Assembly: GCA_028820655.1 (NCBI GenBank)
Contig: JAPPIK010000061.1
Location: 50,337 to 114,336 of the forward strand
DNA: 64,000 nt
Direction: 5' to 3'
From: Candidatus Poribacteria bacterium
Lineage (GTDB): Bacteria > Poribacteria > WGA-4E > JAJDTR01
Shown here: positions 25,996-34,737 of the stretch, in pieces
Layout of the letters: every line of letters begins with the position of its first letter
Position numbering within the stretch: the first letter of the stretch is position 1
The notes under the pieces: generated by a model
The model's input: only the letters and a program-made list of their open reading frames with translations
The model's database searches: none
Told to the model about the DNA's origin: nothing
Translations under genes and position numbers: made by a program

Positions 25996-28098
25996 TTAGG
26001 GAGTTTTTGTCAGGATTAGGTTGCCGAACCCATCAACCAAAGCATGATATCCCGGGTGAATCAGCGTGGTGGCGTCAAGTTCCTCTACGATGGCTGGGCC
26101 TTCCAACACAGCCCCTGCGGAGAGGCGGTAGCGGTCATAGATGGGACATTCGACGTAACCTTGGCATTCGGCAAAATACACGGAGCGGACAACCTTTTGC
26201 GCGGCTGATAAGGGGCTGTTGTCAGCGTCGATTTGACGAAGGTGGGGTTTGTTGATTTTTCCGATGGCGGAAAGGCGGAGGTTTACGAACTCGACCGGTT
26301 CAGCCGACGCACTGTAACCGTAAGCCCGGTGATGTTCACTATGGAACCGGGAGTGCACATCTTCAATCTCAGCCGCGCCCAGCTTTCCGCCGGGAAGGGG
26401 GATGGTGAGTTCGTAGCTTTGCCCGACATAACGCATGTCAACCTGGTGGAGGAAGGAAATGTCACTCGGATTCATGCCCTCGCGCTCAAGGCTCGCCCGT
26501 CCATCCGCCTCTAGCTCGCGGTAGATATTCGCCACCATTCCCGTGTCCACTTGGTCAACCCGCTGGATGAGCGTTCTAGAGTAATCGTGCTTGAGATCCG
26601 TGACCAACAGTCCCATGGCGGAGGTCGTACCCGGGCTCATCGGAATAATGGTCTTCGGAATTTGGACTTCAATTGCCAATCGGTTGGCATGTACCGGTCC
26701 GGCTCCGCCAAACGCCACCAATACGAAATCTCTAGGGTCGTATCCCCGTTGCACGGACACGAGGCGCAGCGCGTTGGTCATGGCGGTGTTGGCAATTTCC
26801 ACGATGCCGTGTGCGGTTTCGACAACGCCCATTCCCAGCGGTTTGGCACACTTTTCACGTATCGCATCTCGCGCCGCCTCAACTTCCAACTCGATTTCAC
26901 CGCCCAAGAAATAGCTCGGATTCAAACGCCCCAGTACCAAATTGGCGTCCGTAATGGTCGGCTCTACCCCGCCCTTGCCGTAACAGACAGGACCTGGGTC
27001 GGCTCCGGCGCTTTGGGGACCGACGCGAAGTATACCGCCCGAGTCCACCCACGCAATCGATCCACCGCCTGCCCCAATCTCTACGAGATCGAGCACCGGC
27101 GTGCGTATCGGATAGCCTGCACCGCGGGAGGCTCCAACGCCGGATTGCGCCGCCGTTCCGACCTCATATTCCTTGGTCACGCGCGGGGTACCGTGTTGAA
27201 TAAGCCCCGCCTTCGCCGTAGTACCGCCCATATCGAAGGAGATAACGTCCGGGTTTCCCAAGGCTGTCCCAAGGTAGGTCGCCGCGATTACGCCCGCCGC
27301 GGGACCGGATTCGACCATGAAGACAGGCTTTTCGCTCGCCGATGCGAAGGTGAACACCCCGCCGCTGCTCTGCATGACGAGCAGTGCCGCCGAGATGCCT
27401 TTCTCTCGGAGTCGATCCTCGATGCGCCGGAGATAATTGGCGACGATAGGGCGGATACAGGCGTTGATCACCGTGGTACTCGCTCTAAAATATTCTCGAA
27501 ACTCCGGGGCGACCTCGGAGGAGAGGGAAACGATGGCACCGGGAAAAACTTCTCGTAGAATGTCTCCCGCGCGTTTTTCATGAGCCGGATTGATGTAGGA
27601 ATGAAGAAAGCAGACGGCGACGGCTGTCATGTTCTCGTGTTTGAGTTGCTGCGCCGCGTCCGCGAGCGCGTCTTCATCAAGGGGTGTCAACACATTCCCT
27701 TGAGCGTCGAGCCGCTCCGGTATCCCGAAACATAGGTATCGCGGCGCCAGCGGGCGGGGTTTCTCGAAATGCAAGTCGTAAAGTGTCGGTCGAATCTGAC
27801 GCTGAATCTCAAGCAGATCGCGAAAGCCATCGGTTGTGATGAATCCTGTAGGTGCGACCTTTTTTTCAATGATGGCGTTAGTCGCCACGGTGGTGCCGTG
27901 TACGAGGTACTCGACTTCGTCGGGTGCCACCGATGCCTCAAGGAGCATGCGGTCCGTTGCATTCGTAAAACCGATCGACGGGTCTTCCGGCGTGGAAGGC
28001 ACCTTGCCAATGCGAATTTCCCCGGTATTTTCGTCGATTAATGTTGCATCGGTGAACGTGCCGCCGATGTCAATTCCAAGGCGATACCTTGAGGTCAT
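25996..28098 (-). CDS. hyuA: Hydantoinase/oxoprolinase family protein, HyuA-type subunit
   Basis: 700 residues. An N-terminal actin-like ATP-binding segment (RLGIDIGGTFTDATLIDENTG) and HGTTVATNAIIEKK are followed by the central FDMGGTTAKAGLI and AFGGAGPVHA. This is the standard order for N-methylhydantoinase A / 5-oxoprolinase A subunits, at normal length. These enzymes use ATP to open cyclic amides. The HyuB-type partner is immediately upstream on the same strand (194-bp gap). Whether the substrate is a hydantoin, 5-oxoproline or something else cannot be told. The 335-residue frame antisense to it (26551-27558) is a shadow. Confidence 0.93.
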   Translation of the reverse strand: MTSRYRLGIDIGGTFTDATLIDENTGEIRIGKVPSTPEDPSIGFTNATDRMLLEASVAPDEVEYLVHGTTVATNAIIEKKVAPTGFITTDGFRDLLEIQRQIRPTLYDLHFEKPRPLAPRYLCFGIPERLDAQGNVLTPLDEDALADAAQQLKHENMTAVAVCFLHSYINPAHEKRAGDILREVFPGAIVSLSSEVAPEFREYFRASTTVINACIRPIVANYLRRIEDRLREKGISAALLVMQSSGGVFTFASASEKPVFMVESGPAAGVIAATYLGTALGNPDVISFDMGGTTAKAGLIQHGTPRVTKEYEVGTAAQSGVGASRGAGYPIRTPVLDLVEIGAGGGSIAWVDSGGILRVGPQSAGADPGPVCYGKGGVEPTITDANLVLGRLNPSYFLGGEIELEVEAARDAIREKCAKPLGMGVVETAHGIVEIANTAMTNALRLVSVQRGYDPRDFVLVAFGGAGPVHANRLAIEVQIPKTIIPMSPGTTSAMGLLVTDLKHDYSRTLIQRVDQVDTGMVANIYRELEADGRASLEREGMNPSDISFLHQVDMRYVGQSYELTIPLPGGKLGAAEIEDVHSRFHSEHHRAYGYSASAEPVEFVNLRLSAIGKINKPHLRQIDADNSPLSAAQKVVRSVYFAECQGYVECPIYDRYRLSAGAVLEGPAIVEELDATTLIHPGYHALVDGFGNLILTKTP

Positions 28099-28204
28099 AC
28101 GTTCTGTCTCTTTGTCACGGGCTGCATGTCCACGCCGGAATACGGAAACCGTGTACCCCTTGGGGCAGAATTCCGATTCTTGACAATGGGTCGTGATTTG
28201 GCGC

Positions 28205-28229
28205 GTCGCGATTCGGAGATCGCTCCTAC
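28205..28229 (-). repeat. REP-like palindrome, GTAG foot
   Basis: GCGAT-TCGGAG-ATCGC stem followed by TCCTAC on the plus strand. It lies in the 194-bp gap between hyuB and hyuA. Confidence 0.5.
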
Positions 28230-28292
28230 TGGTTCAGGTGCCTGACTGCGTAATTCTTAAGTATTGGTTTCTTGTGCAGCGGCTGGCGTAGG

Positions 28293-30023
28293 TTAATCAT
28301 TGTTTTGGCGTAGTTTTGCGGTCTCTTCCATGTCAACGGTCCATGTGTTCGTGTTGATGGCGACTCGATAGGTGTCTCTCGCTCTCTCCAAACTGATTTT
28401 TCCATCTCGTACATCGCGCAGCACCGCTTGTGGATGGCGTTCCCCCGGCGGATTATAACCGCCGCCGCCGCACGTGCGATAGCTGACGACATCACCGGGT
28501 TCGAGATGAACCGTCACCTTGGAGCCGAGCTTGGCCGCCTCGGCATCGGGATTCAACACGTATCTCGCCACCTCGCCATCCTCTCCACCGAACAGCCCTT
28601 CGGGTCCCCAGCGATCCCGATCCGCCAGAATGGTGAATGATACCTCATGGTCGAAGAGGTAATCACGTCGCAAACCGAGTCCGCCGCGGTATTCGCCCGC
28701 TCCTTCCGAATTCTCCACCAGTTCATACCGAAGGATGCGCACCGGATAGTTGATTTCCGTTTCCTCGACCGGTGCATTCTCGGTATTTTGGCTGTGCGCC
28801 TGAACGGCATCAGGCCCGTCGCTGGTCGCACGCCCGCCGTATCCGCCCGCCATAGTTTCGTAATAGGCGTAGAGCTCGCCCGAACGCGGATCGGTGCCTC
28901 CAAACCCGAGTTGAGCCATCATGGCTTTGGTACCGGCAGGGACGCGTTCCGGGAGAACGACCGCCAATGCCTTGAGAAGTATGTCGCTAACCCGCATTTG
29001 CGTTTCCCATCCCCCGACCACGGGCCCCGGCGGCGCGCAGTTGACGACCGTGCCGGACGGCGCAATCATGCGCACCAAACGGTAGAAGCCGGCGTTTACC
29101 GGAATGTCGGGGTCGATTAGGGCTTTCAGAACATACGCGCAAGCCGCGAAGGTCTGAGCATGGGTCGAATTTACGGGCGCCCTCCGTTGAGGATCGCAAC
29201 CGGTCAAGTCAAAAAGAACGCCATCGGCATCGATCACCATCTTTCCTGCGAGGTAGACCGGTTTATCGGTAAACCCGTCGTTGTCAACATATCCGTCGGC
29301 AGAAAAACTGCCTTGAGGAAGCGCGGCGATCTCTGCGCGTGTGCGTCGTTCGGTGTAATCGAGAAGTTCGTTGATGTAATAAGCGACAGTATCAGCCCCT
29401 TTTTGGTCAAGGAGCGAAACAATCCGGCGAATACCGGTATTGTTCGCCGCGATCTGCGCCCGGAAATCGCCGGCGGTTTCGCGTTTTGAACGAATCTGTT
29501 CCAGCACCAACCGGAAGACGTCATCGACAATCTCTCCGTGATCCACCAGTTTTACCGGCGGAATGATGATGCCTTCCTGAAAGACCTCGCGAAAGGCGCC
29601 GATGCTGGCTGGCGCTCCGCCGCCGACATCGACATGATGCGCAAGGCTGGCGACGTAGCCGAAGAGTTCATCTTGGTGATACACGGGCGACATGAGGGTG
29701 ATGTCGTTGAGGTGGACACCTCCCAAATAGGGGTGGTTCGATAGGATGGCGTCACCGGGACCGAGGTTTTCGACGCCGTATTCGCGGATGGCTCTGGGTA
29801 CAAATTCAGCTAGCGAGCCGAGGTGGGAGGGTTGAGCGAAGGCTTGCGCGACGGCTTGCAACTCACGGTCAAAAAAAGCGCAAGAGAAATCGGCGCGGGT
29901 TTTAATGTTGGTCGAATAGGCGCTGCGGCGGAGTGCAACCGTCATCTCCTCCGTTGCTTCAAGGAGGACGTTGCGTATGACTTCAAATTGTATCGGATCG
30001 AACTTTATTTCCGAAGATGACAA
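28293..30023 (-). CDS. hyuB: Hydantoinase B/oxoprolinase family protein, HyuB-type subunit
   Basis: 576 residues with the familiar start DPIQFEVIRNVLLEATEEM and the blocks ILSNHPYLGGVHLNDIT and HHVDVGG (metal-binding histidines), then GGAPASIGA and GGGYNPPGER near the end. Length is typical. The start is TTG 30023 with AGAGGTAATC just upstream. It forms the catalytic heteromer with the HyuA-type protein encoded next. Confidence 0.92.
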   Translation of the reverse strand: MSSSEIKFDPIQFEVIRNVLLEATEEMTVALRRSAYSTNIKTRADFSCAFFDRELQAVAQAFAQPSHLGSLAEFVPRAIREYGVENLGPGDAILSNHPYLGGVHLNDITLMSPVYHQDELFGYVASLAHHVDVGGGAPASIGAFREVFQEGIIIPPVKLVDHGEIVDDVFRLVLEQIRSKRETAGDFRAQIAANNTGIRRIVSLLDQKGADTVAYYINELLDYTERRTRAEIAALPQGSFSADGYVDNDGFTDKPVYLAGKMVIDADGVLFDLTGCDPQRRAPVNSTHAQTFAACAYVLKALIDPDIPVNAGFYRLVRMIAPSGTVVNCAPPGPVVGGWETQMRVSDILLKALAVVLPERVPAGTKAMMAQLGFGGTDPRSGELYAYYETMAGGYGGRATSDGPDAVQAHSQNTENAPVEETEINYPVRILRYELVENSEGAGEYRGGLGLRRDYLFDHEVSFTILADRDRWGPEGLFGGEDGEVARYVLNPDAEAAKLGSKVTVHLEPGDVVSYRTCGGGGYNPPGERHPQAVLRDVRDGKISLERARDTYRVAINTNTWTVDMEETAKLRQNND

Positions 30024-30273
30024 GTGATTACCTCTGATACGGCGCGGGTGCGGTAATTCTCAAGAATGGTACGGTAATTTGAGGCGATTTTGCGATGGCG
30101 ATAATTCGCACGTACGCGGTGACAATGATAGCATAACTTTCTCGAAACTTAAACTCAAAATGCAAAGGAAAGAGAAGTCGGCACGAGGCAGGAGCCGTCC
30201 CTTAAACGAAGGGGCGATTGGCTGGATGATTGTACGCGGTTACAATGGCGGGCCGGGGATCTCTATCGCCTTT

Positions 30274-30309
30274 GGATCTCTATCGCACTCGCTATTCACT
30301 CGCTTGATC
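30274..30309 (+). repeat. Dispersed 36-bp repeat, copy f (reference copy)
   Basis: Reads GGATCTCTATCGCACTCGCT and ends CGCTTGATC. A partial copy of its first 15 bases directly precedes it at 30256-30270. Confidence 0.75.
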
Positions 30310-30471
30310 TAATCGCTCAGTTGATCCCACCCTTCAACTTGCTCTAGACAGGAGGCGCAATGAACAGAGACGATGGGAGATTGGGGGATTTGATGATTGT
30401 GGATTCCACTGGGGTCGCTCCTACAGAATCCTTTACCTGTGTACCTGCCTTCTCACAACCGATGATTTGGC

Positions 30472-30500
30472 TTGACCGAGATGTCGAAGAATGCTATAGT
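30472..30500 (+). promoter_or_regulatory. Sigma70-type promoter for the 30593-34523 cluster
   Basis: TTGACC (30472-30477), a 17-base spacer and TATAGT (30495-30500). The start codon of the first gene is 93 bases downstream. Two GAATTC sites six bases apart follow the -10. Confidence 0.6.
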
Positions 30501-30592
30501 GAATTCTTGGTTGAATTCACTCCACAAGCGGATTGAACGCAATAAAAATGCGGTTTCGACCATCAATCCGAGGTAACCGTAGAGGGAGATGA

Positions 30593-31585
30593 ATGCACGT
30601 CGGTACACAGCAGTTTAACACATCGGACAACGATCTTGAATACTTGGCGCGACACGGTGTGTTCAACAAGAATGAGAACTTCATCACCTTCCATCGCGCT
30701 TACGGATGGGATGTGGCGGAACTGGTCGAGAAAAAGGAGAGGTGCGCCAGTTTCGGGATCGATATGGAGATGGTTCGTTTGCCTACCTCGCTGCTGAATG
30801 TGAACGGGGGTGAGATACCCAACTTCATGCTCGGCAATTATGTGGAGGGGGACAAGGAGATCGATCTCGTCTGTAACATGGTCCGGCAAGCGGCTGAGGC
30901 GGGTATCCCCGCGGTAAAATACATGCTTTGCGAAATGGAACACCAACGTACCGAAAGCGACCCTCCCGGACGCGGCGGATCCATCTATAGCACGTGGGAT
31001 TTGGAAAAAGCCAAAGACCGCGAACCGAGATTCGAGACGCCGGTAACCGCCGAGATGAACTGGGAACGCGTTACGTATTTCCTTGAACGGGTAGTTCCGG
31101 TGGCGACGGAATGCAAAGTCCGGCTAGCTTGCCATCCCTGCGATCCGTGGTTGCCGCCCGGACATCGCGGCGTGGACCGGGTGCTTGGCGGCGCCGACGG
31201 TTTCAAGCGCTTTATAGAGATCTGTCCGAGCCCCTACCACGGCCTCAACCTGTGCCTCGGCTGCATGGCAGAGAGTGTGGAAAACCCCAGAACCGAAGTG
31301 CCCGAGATCATCCGTTACTTCGGGAGCCGCAAGAAGATTTTCCTTTGCCACTTTCGGAACATCGTCGGCGGACGCAACAAATTCCAGGAGGTGTGGCCCG
31401 ATGAAGGGGCTATGAACATGCACCGCAACATGCAAGCGCTAAAAGAGGTCGGCTACGAACACATGGTTGTGCCCGACCATGCCCCGGGGCATAAAGATCC
31501 GGAAAGCGGGCGTCAGGCGTTTGCTTACGAGTTCGGTTACATCAAGGCGATGATTCAGGCGGTTATGGATGAAAATGAGGCGTGA
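30593..31585 (+). CDS. Mannonate dehydratase (UxuA)-like protein
   Basis: 330 residues. The blocks LACHPCDPWLPPGHRGVDRVLG, CLGCMAES, FLCHFRNIVGG and YEHMVVPDHAPG reproduce the metal-site regions of UxuA, a TIM-barrel enzyme that dehydrates D-mannonate to 2-keto-3-deoxygluconate. It is shorter than classical UxuA (about 350-395), as in many environmental homologues whose substrates are unproven. GAGGGAGATGA precedes ATG 30593. The next genes encode an HpcH/HpaI aldolase, an oxidoreductase and an epimerase, which fits a hexuronate-type pathway ending in aldol cleavage. Confidence 0.85.
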   Translation: MHVGTQQFNTSDNDLEYLARHGVFNKNENFITFHRAYGWDVAELVEKKERCASFGIDMEMVRLPTSLLNVNGGEIPNFMLGNYVEGDKEIDLVCNMVRQAAEAGIPAVKYMLCEMEHQRTESDPPGRGGSIYSTWDLEKAKDREPRFETPVTAEMNWERVTYFLERVVPVATECKVRLACHPCDPWLPPGHRGVDRVLGGADGFKRFIEICPSPYHGLNLCLGCMAESVENPRTEVPEIIRYFGSRKKIFLCHFRNIVGGRNKFQEVWPDEGAMNMHRNMQALKEVGYEHMVVPDHAPGHKDPESGRQAFAYEFGYIKAMIQAVMDENEA

Positions 31586-31615
31586 TGGCTTGCTAGATTG
31601 CCAAGCTTATTATGG

Positions 31616-31652
31616 GTAATGCGTAACTGTTTTCTTCCGTATTACGCATTAC
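31616..31652 (+). terminator. Hairpin downstream of the mannonate dehydratase-like gene
   Basis: GTAATGCGTAA and its exact reverse complement are separated by 15 bases. The run CTTTTTC follows about 14 bases after the stem. It may be a weak terminator or an attenuating hairpin, since the next gene lies in the same direction. Confidence 0.4.
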
Positions 31653-31712
31653 TCCTTACGGAATCTTTTTCTTTGAAACAGGCCGATTTGTGTGAATCTT
31701 AAGGAATAATAT

Positions 31713-32501
31713 ATGAGAGAAAGCAAAACGTTGAGGAAGTTCCGGGAGGGTGGGTGTGCCCGCGTAACCGGCTTGGGGCACTTCATCCCGTTTTATGTGC
31801 GTCATGCGGCGCACGCCGGTTACGACCTTATTTGGCTGGATCTGGAGCACCGGGCGATGTCAGAGCGCGAGGTCCAGAGTTTGTTGACGCTATGCCACTA
31901 TAACGACATCGATTGTATGGTGCGGCCTCCCACACGGGAACATTCGCGTCTCTATCGCTACATTGAAGACGGCGCTACGGGTGTGATGATGCCCCTGATT
32001 TCGGATGCGGCGACCGCTCAGCGCGTTGTGAATGCCGTGAAATTTCCCCCGTTGGGCAATCGCGGCTTGGATGGCGCAGGTCTGGATTCGGACTTTGCTA
32101 TCGATGCCTTTCGTCCAAACAGCACCTACATCGATGACATCAACCGCGAAACCTTTGTCGTCGTGCAGATTGAAACGCTTGACGCACTTGAGAACGTGGA
32201 TGAGATCGCATCCGTGCCGGGAATCGACGCATTTTTCGTGGGGCCCGGCGATCTCGGACTGCGCTTGGGTCAGGTTGAATCCGACGTCCAGTCAGCACTT
32301 GACGAGGCGATTGGGCGAGTGGCGGAAGTTGCCGGCAAGCGGGGAATCGCTTGGGGCATCCCCGCCGGCACACCGGAGGAGATTACGAAACTTCGCGAAA
32401 TGGGGGCGCAGTTGTTGGCATATCGCGGCGATTTCGAATTGACGAATGTCCTAAAGGACAGCATACAAGAGTTCGATAAAGCATTGGGTGAAGCCGAATG
32501 A
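31713..32501 (+). CDS. HpcH/HpaI aldolase family protein
   Basis: 262 residues, a normal family length. It contains YDLIWLDLEHRAMSEREVQ (active-site loop with the metal-side glutamate), CMVRPPTREHSRLYRYIEDG, GVMMPLISDAATAQRVV and VVQIETLDALENVDEI (metal ligand E). It should cleave or form 2-keto-3-deoxy acids using pyruvate. AAGGA lies 8-12 bases before ATG 31713. Its last four bases overlap the next start (ATGA), so the two are coupled. Confidence 0.88.
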   Translation: MRESKTLRKFREGGCARVTGLGHFIPFYVRHAAHAGYDLIWLDLEHRAMSEREVQSLLTLCHYNDIDCMVRPPTREHSRLYRYIEDGATGVMMPLISDAATAQRVVNAVKFPPLGNRGLDGAGLDSDFAIDAFRPNSTYIDDINRETFVVVQIETLDALENVDEIASVPGIDAFFVGPGDLGLRLGQVESDVQSALDEAIGRVAEVAGKRGIAWGIPAGTPEEITKLREMGAQLLAYRGDFELTNVLKDSIQEFDKALGEAE

Positions 32502-33649
32502 ATACCTATCGAGTTGCGATTTTGGGCTGCCGAGGACGCGGAACGGCGGCTGCCCGCGCGTATCATGCGCACCCGCGTACCGAAGTCGTCGCCCTGTGCG
32601 ACCTGATTCAGGAACGAATGGACACGCTCGGTGACGAGCTTGGGGTAACCACGCACTTTACCGACCTAGACGAGATGATTCGCCAGACGGCGCCCGATAT
32701 CGTGGCGATACCGACGGGCACCGAATTTCACTACGATCTCTCTATGCGCGTGCTGGAACACGGCGTTCATATCGATGTTGAGAAGCCGATGTGCGTCGAC
32801 CTAGAGCAAGCTGATGCGGTGGTGGCGAAAGCGAAGGAAAAAGGGGTGCGCATAGCCGTTCATCACCAAGGACGAGTTGGCGCCTACATGCGGGCAACCC
32901 ACAAGGCATTTACCGAGGGTCGAATTGGTGAATTGTGCTATATCAACAGCCGCGGCAAGGTGTACTACGGCGGTTACGGATTGATGAATATCGGTACGCA
33001 CCAACTCAACGATATGATGAAGTTCGCGGGGCATTGCCGCAGCGTTTCCGCCACGGCATTGACCGGCAACCATCTCATCACACCCGACGACGTGGTTCCT
33101 TCACCGAACGGCATGGGAACGATTGCCGGGGAACGCATCACGGCGACGCTGCATTTCGACAACAACGTCACCGCAAACCTTTTGCAACACCGCCTCCCGA
33201 AAACCACGACTACCATGATGGAGATTGTCGGGACGGAAGGGCGATTGTTGGGAATGAGGGGTCTTCTTATCCTAGGGGGAGCGTGGGAGTTGACGCAATC
33301 GTTTGAACCTGACGGTTGGGAAGCATTGGAACCGCTCTATCCGGAGCACTATGACCGATCCAGCCCTGCCTCCATTGATGATTACTGGTATGTCGAAGAG
33401 TACGTCAACGCATTGGACGAAAACCGCGACCACGAATGCAGCGGCGCAGAAGGGCAGCACAATGTCGAGATTATGATGGGGATCTTCGAGTCGGCGGCGT
33501 ACGGCAATCGTGTGGATTTGCCGCAGCAGAATCGAGAACACCCACTGCTGCGTTGGCGGCGGGAAAATGGGTTGCCACCTCCCGCGGAGATGCCTAGAGC
33601 TTACGGTGAGTGGTTGAGTGCGGAAGATCGGCGGATTGGGAGCGGTTAA
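32498..33649 (+). CDS. Gfo/Idh/MocA family oxidoreductase
   Basis: 383 residues with the N-terminal Rossmann motif AILGCRGRGTAAAR and the conserved EKPMCVDLEQA (active-site lysine) near residue 95, then the alpha/beta substrate domain. It is translationally coupled to the aldolase (start at 32498). It likely oxidises a sugar or polyol-derived intermediate with NAD(P). Length is normal. It is followed, after 175 bp containing a REP-like palindrome, by an NAD-dependent epimerase-type gene. Confidence 0.9.
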   Translation: MNTYRVAILGCRGRGTAAARAYHAHPRTEVVALCDLIQERMDTLGDELGVTTHFTDLDEMIRQTAPDIVAIPTGTEFHYDLSMRVLEHGVHIDVEKPMCVDLEQADAVVAKAKEKGVRIAVHHQGRVGAYMRATHKAFTEGRIGELCYINSRGKVYYGGYGLMNIGTHQLNDMMKFAGHCRSVSATALTGNHLITPDDVVPSPNGMGTIAGERITATLHFDNNVTANLLQHRLPKTTTTMMEIVGTEGRLLGMRGLLILGGAWELTQSFEPDGWEALEPLYPEHYDRSSPASIDDYWYVEEYVNALDENRDHECSGAEGQHNVEIMMGIFESAAYGNRVDLPQQNREHPLLRWRRENGLPPPAEMPRAYGEWLSAEDRRIGSG

Positions 33650-33752
33650 AGTGAACGATAAGCGCTAAGGCTCGTTCGCAGCGGGAAGTCGCGATCAGGA
33701 GAGAATCTTCATCCCGTCGTCGATCGGCTGCAGTGTACATCCTACAGTGAAA

Positions 33753-33774
33753 GGTGGGCGGTGCCCACCCTACA
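33753..33774 (-). repeat. REP-like palindrome, GTAG foot
   Basis: GGTGGGC-GGT-GCCCACC followed by CTACA. The minus strand reads TGTAGGGTGGGC. A near-identical unit is at 60394-60415. Confidence 0.65.
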
Positions 33775-33824
33775 TGTATATTAGAGAGATATCCTGAATA
33801 TAGAATCGTACAATCTATGAGGTA

Positions 33825-34523
33825 ATGATGGAAGAGAAGATGAAGGTCTTAATTACCGGCGCGGCGGGCGCGATTGGCTCGGTGCTCGTGAAGGGCATGA
33901 AGGATAGGTACGCCATTCGCGGTTTGGACCGCCAACCGATGCCCGATCTTGAGGACACCATCATCGGAGATGTCGCCGACTTCGACACGATGCTCGAAGC
34001 GACCCAAGACATGGATGCGGTTATCCATCTTACCGGCATCGACCACGAATGGGAAGGCGTACTTCAGAGCAATCTCATCGGCACTTACAATATGTTTGAG
34101 GCATCGGTGCGGAACGGGGTGCAACGCATTGCATACGCCAGCCGTGCGGGTGTGCACGGACCATCGTACACGAAGGTGCGTCGTACAGTTGATCTGATGC
34201 CCTGCCCGATTGGACATTACACGGTGAGCAAGGTGTTCGGCGAAGCGATGGGATATTCTTATTCGAGTCAGTACGACATCGGATTCGTGGGAGTGCGGAT
34301 TGGCAACTTCAAAGCCAACAGACCGAAGCCGGAGCATCCTCATCATCTCGGGCACGGCGATGCGGTGCGGGTGTTTGAGCGCTCCATTATCCATCCCGAC
34401 GTGAAGTATGAGATTGTGTACGGGGTTTCGGATAGCAACTGGCCGATGTACGATCTGGATCATGGGCGATTGGTGATTGGGTATTATCCGAAAGATTGGT
34501 ATGAGCACGAGGAATCGCCCTAG
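33825..34523 (+). CDS. NAD-dependent epimerase/dehydratase family protein (uronate dehydrogenase-like)
   Basis: 232 residues, an extended-SDR without the full C-terminal part. It has the cofactor motif ITGAAGAIG, an AYASRAGVHG serine region and the catalytic Y-x3-K in GHYTVSKVFGE. The size and the short N-terminus resemble bacterial uronate dehydrogenases, which oxidise D-galacturonate or D-glucuronate to aldarolactones. That would suit the neighbouring sugar-acid genes. Two possible starts exist (33825 and 33840); the second has GGAAGAGAAG directly before it. Confidence 0.82.
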   Translation: MMEEKMKVLITGAAGAIGSVLVKGMKDRYAIRGLDRQPMPDLEDTIIGDVADFDTMLEATQDMDAVIHLTGIDHEWEGVLQSNLIGTYNMFEASVRNGVQRIAYASRAGVHGPSYTKVRRTVDLMPCPIGHYTVSKVFGEAMGYSYSSQYDIGFVGVRIGNFKANRPKPEHPHHLGHGDAVRVFERSIIHPDVKYEIVYGVSDSNWPMYDLDHGRLVIGYYPKDWYEHEESP

Positions 34524-34609
34524 GTAAATCATCCAACGACGGATGGAAGACGTCAAATACTGAAGCTATTGCGAGAGTAGTGGGTTGAGTGGCAAAGTTT
34601 GTCAGAATC

Positions 34610-34654
34610 ACGGATTAAACGGATTACTCAGATTGCGCGGATTGAAAACAGTGC
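34610..34654 (+). repeat. Short degenerate tandem repeat (GGATT units)
   Basis: Four GATT-containing units at about 9-10 base spacing (ACGGATTAAACGGATTACTC and onwards) lie directly upstream of the promoter of the first TIR-TPR gene. Confidence 0.5.
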
Positions 34655-34664
34655 GTGCGGGTAG

Positions 34665-34692
34665 TTGAACTTAACAAGAGAAAAGCTAGAAT
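34665..34692 (+). promoter_or_regulatory. Sigma70-type promoter of the TIR-TPR locus
   Basis: TTGAAC (34665-34670), a 16-base spacer and TAGAAT (34687-34692), 46 bases before ATG 34738. No other clear promoter is seen before 37632, which supports one transcript for the four following genes. Confidence 0.5.
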
Positions 34693-34737
34693 TCACTGGT
34701 AATCTGAGATTCAGATGAGCTTGTAATAATCGCTGTT

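Larger units (their letters stand above)
30024..30592. other. 569-bp divergent intergenic region
   Basis: No gene is supported. It separates hyuB (minus) from the sugar-acid cluster (plus). It holds one and a half copies of the 36-bp repeat (30256-30309) and a good sigma70-type promoter (30472-30500) for the plus-strand cluster. Confidence 0.7.

Noticed and set aside
26551..27558. A 335-residue plus-strand open frame
   Set aside because: It is exactly antisense to hyuA, has biased arginine/glycine-rich composition typical of shadow frames and no family signature.
30079..30312. A 77-residue plus-strand frame upstream of the sugar-acid cluster
   Set aside because: Its end is a translated copy of the 36-bp repeat and the rest lacks any coding signal.
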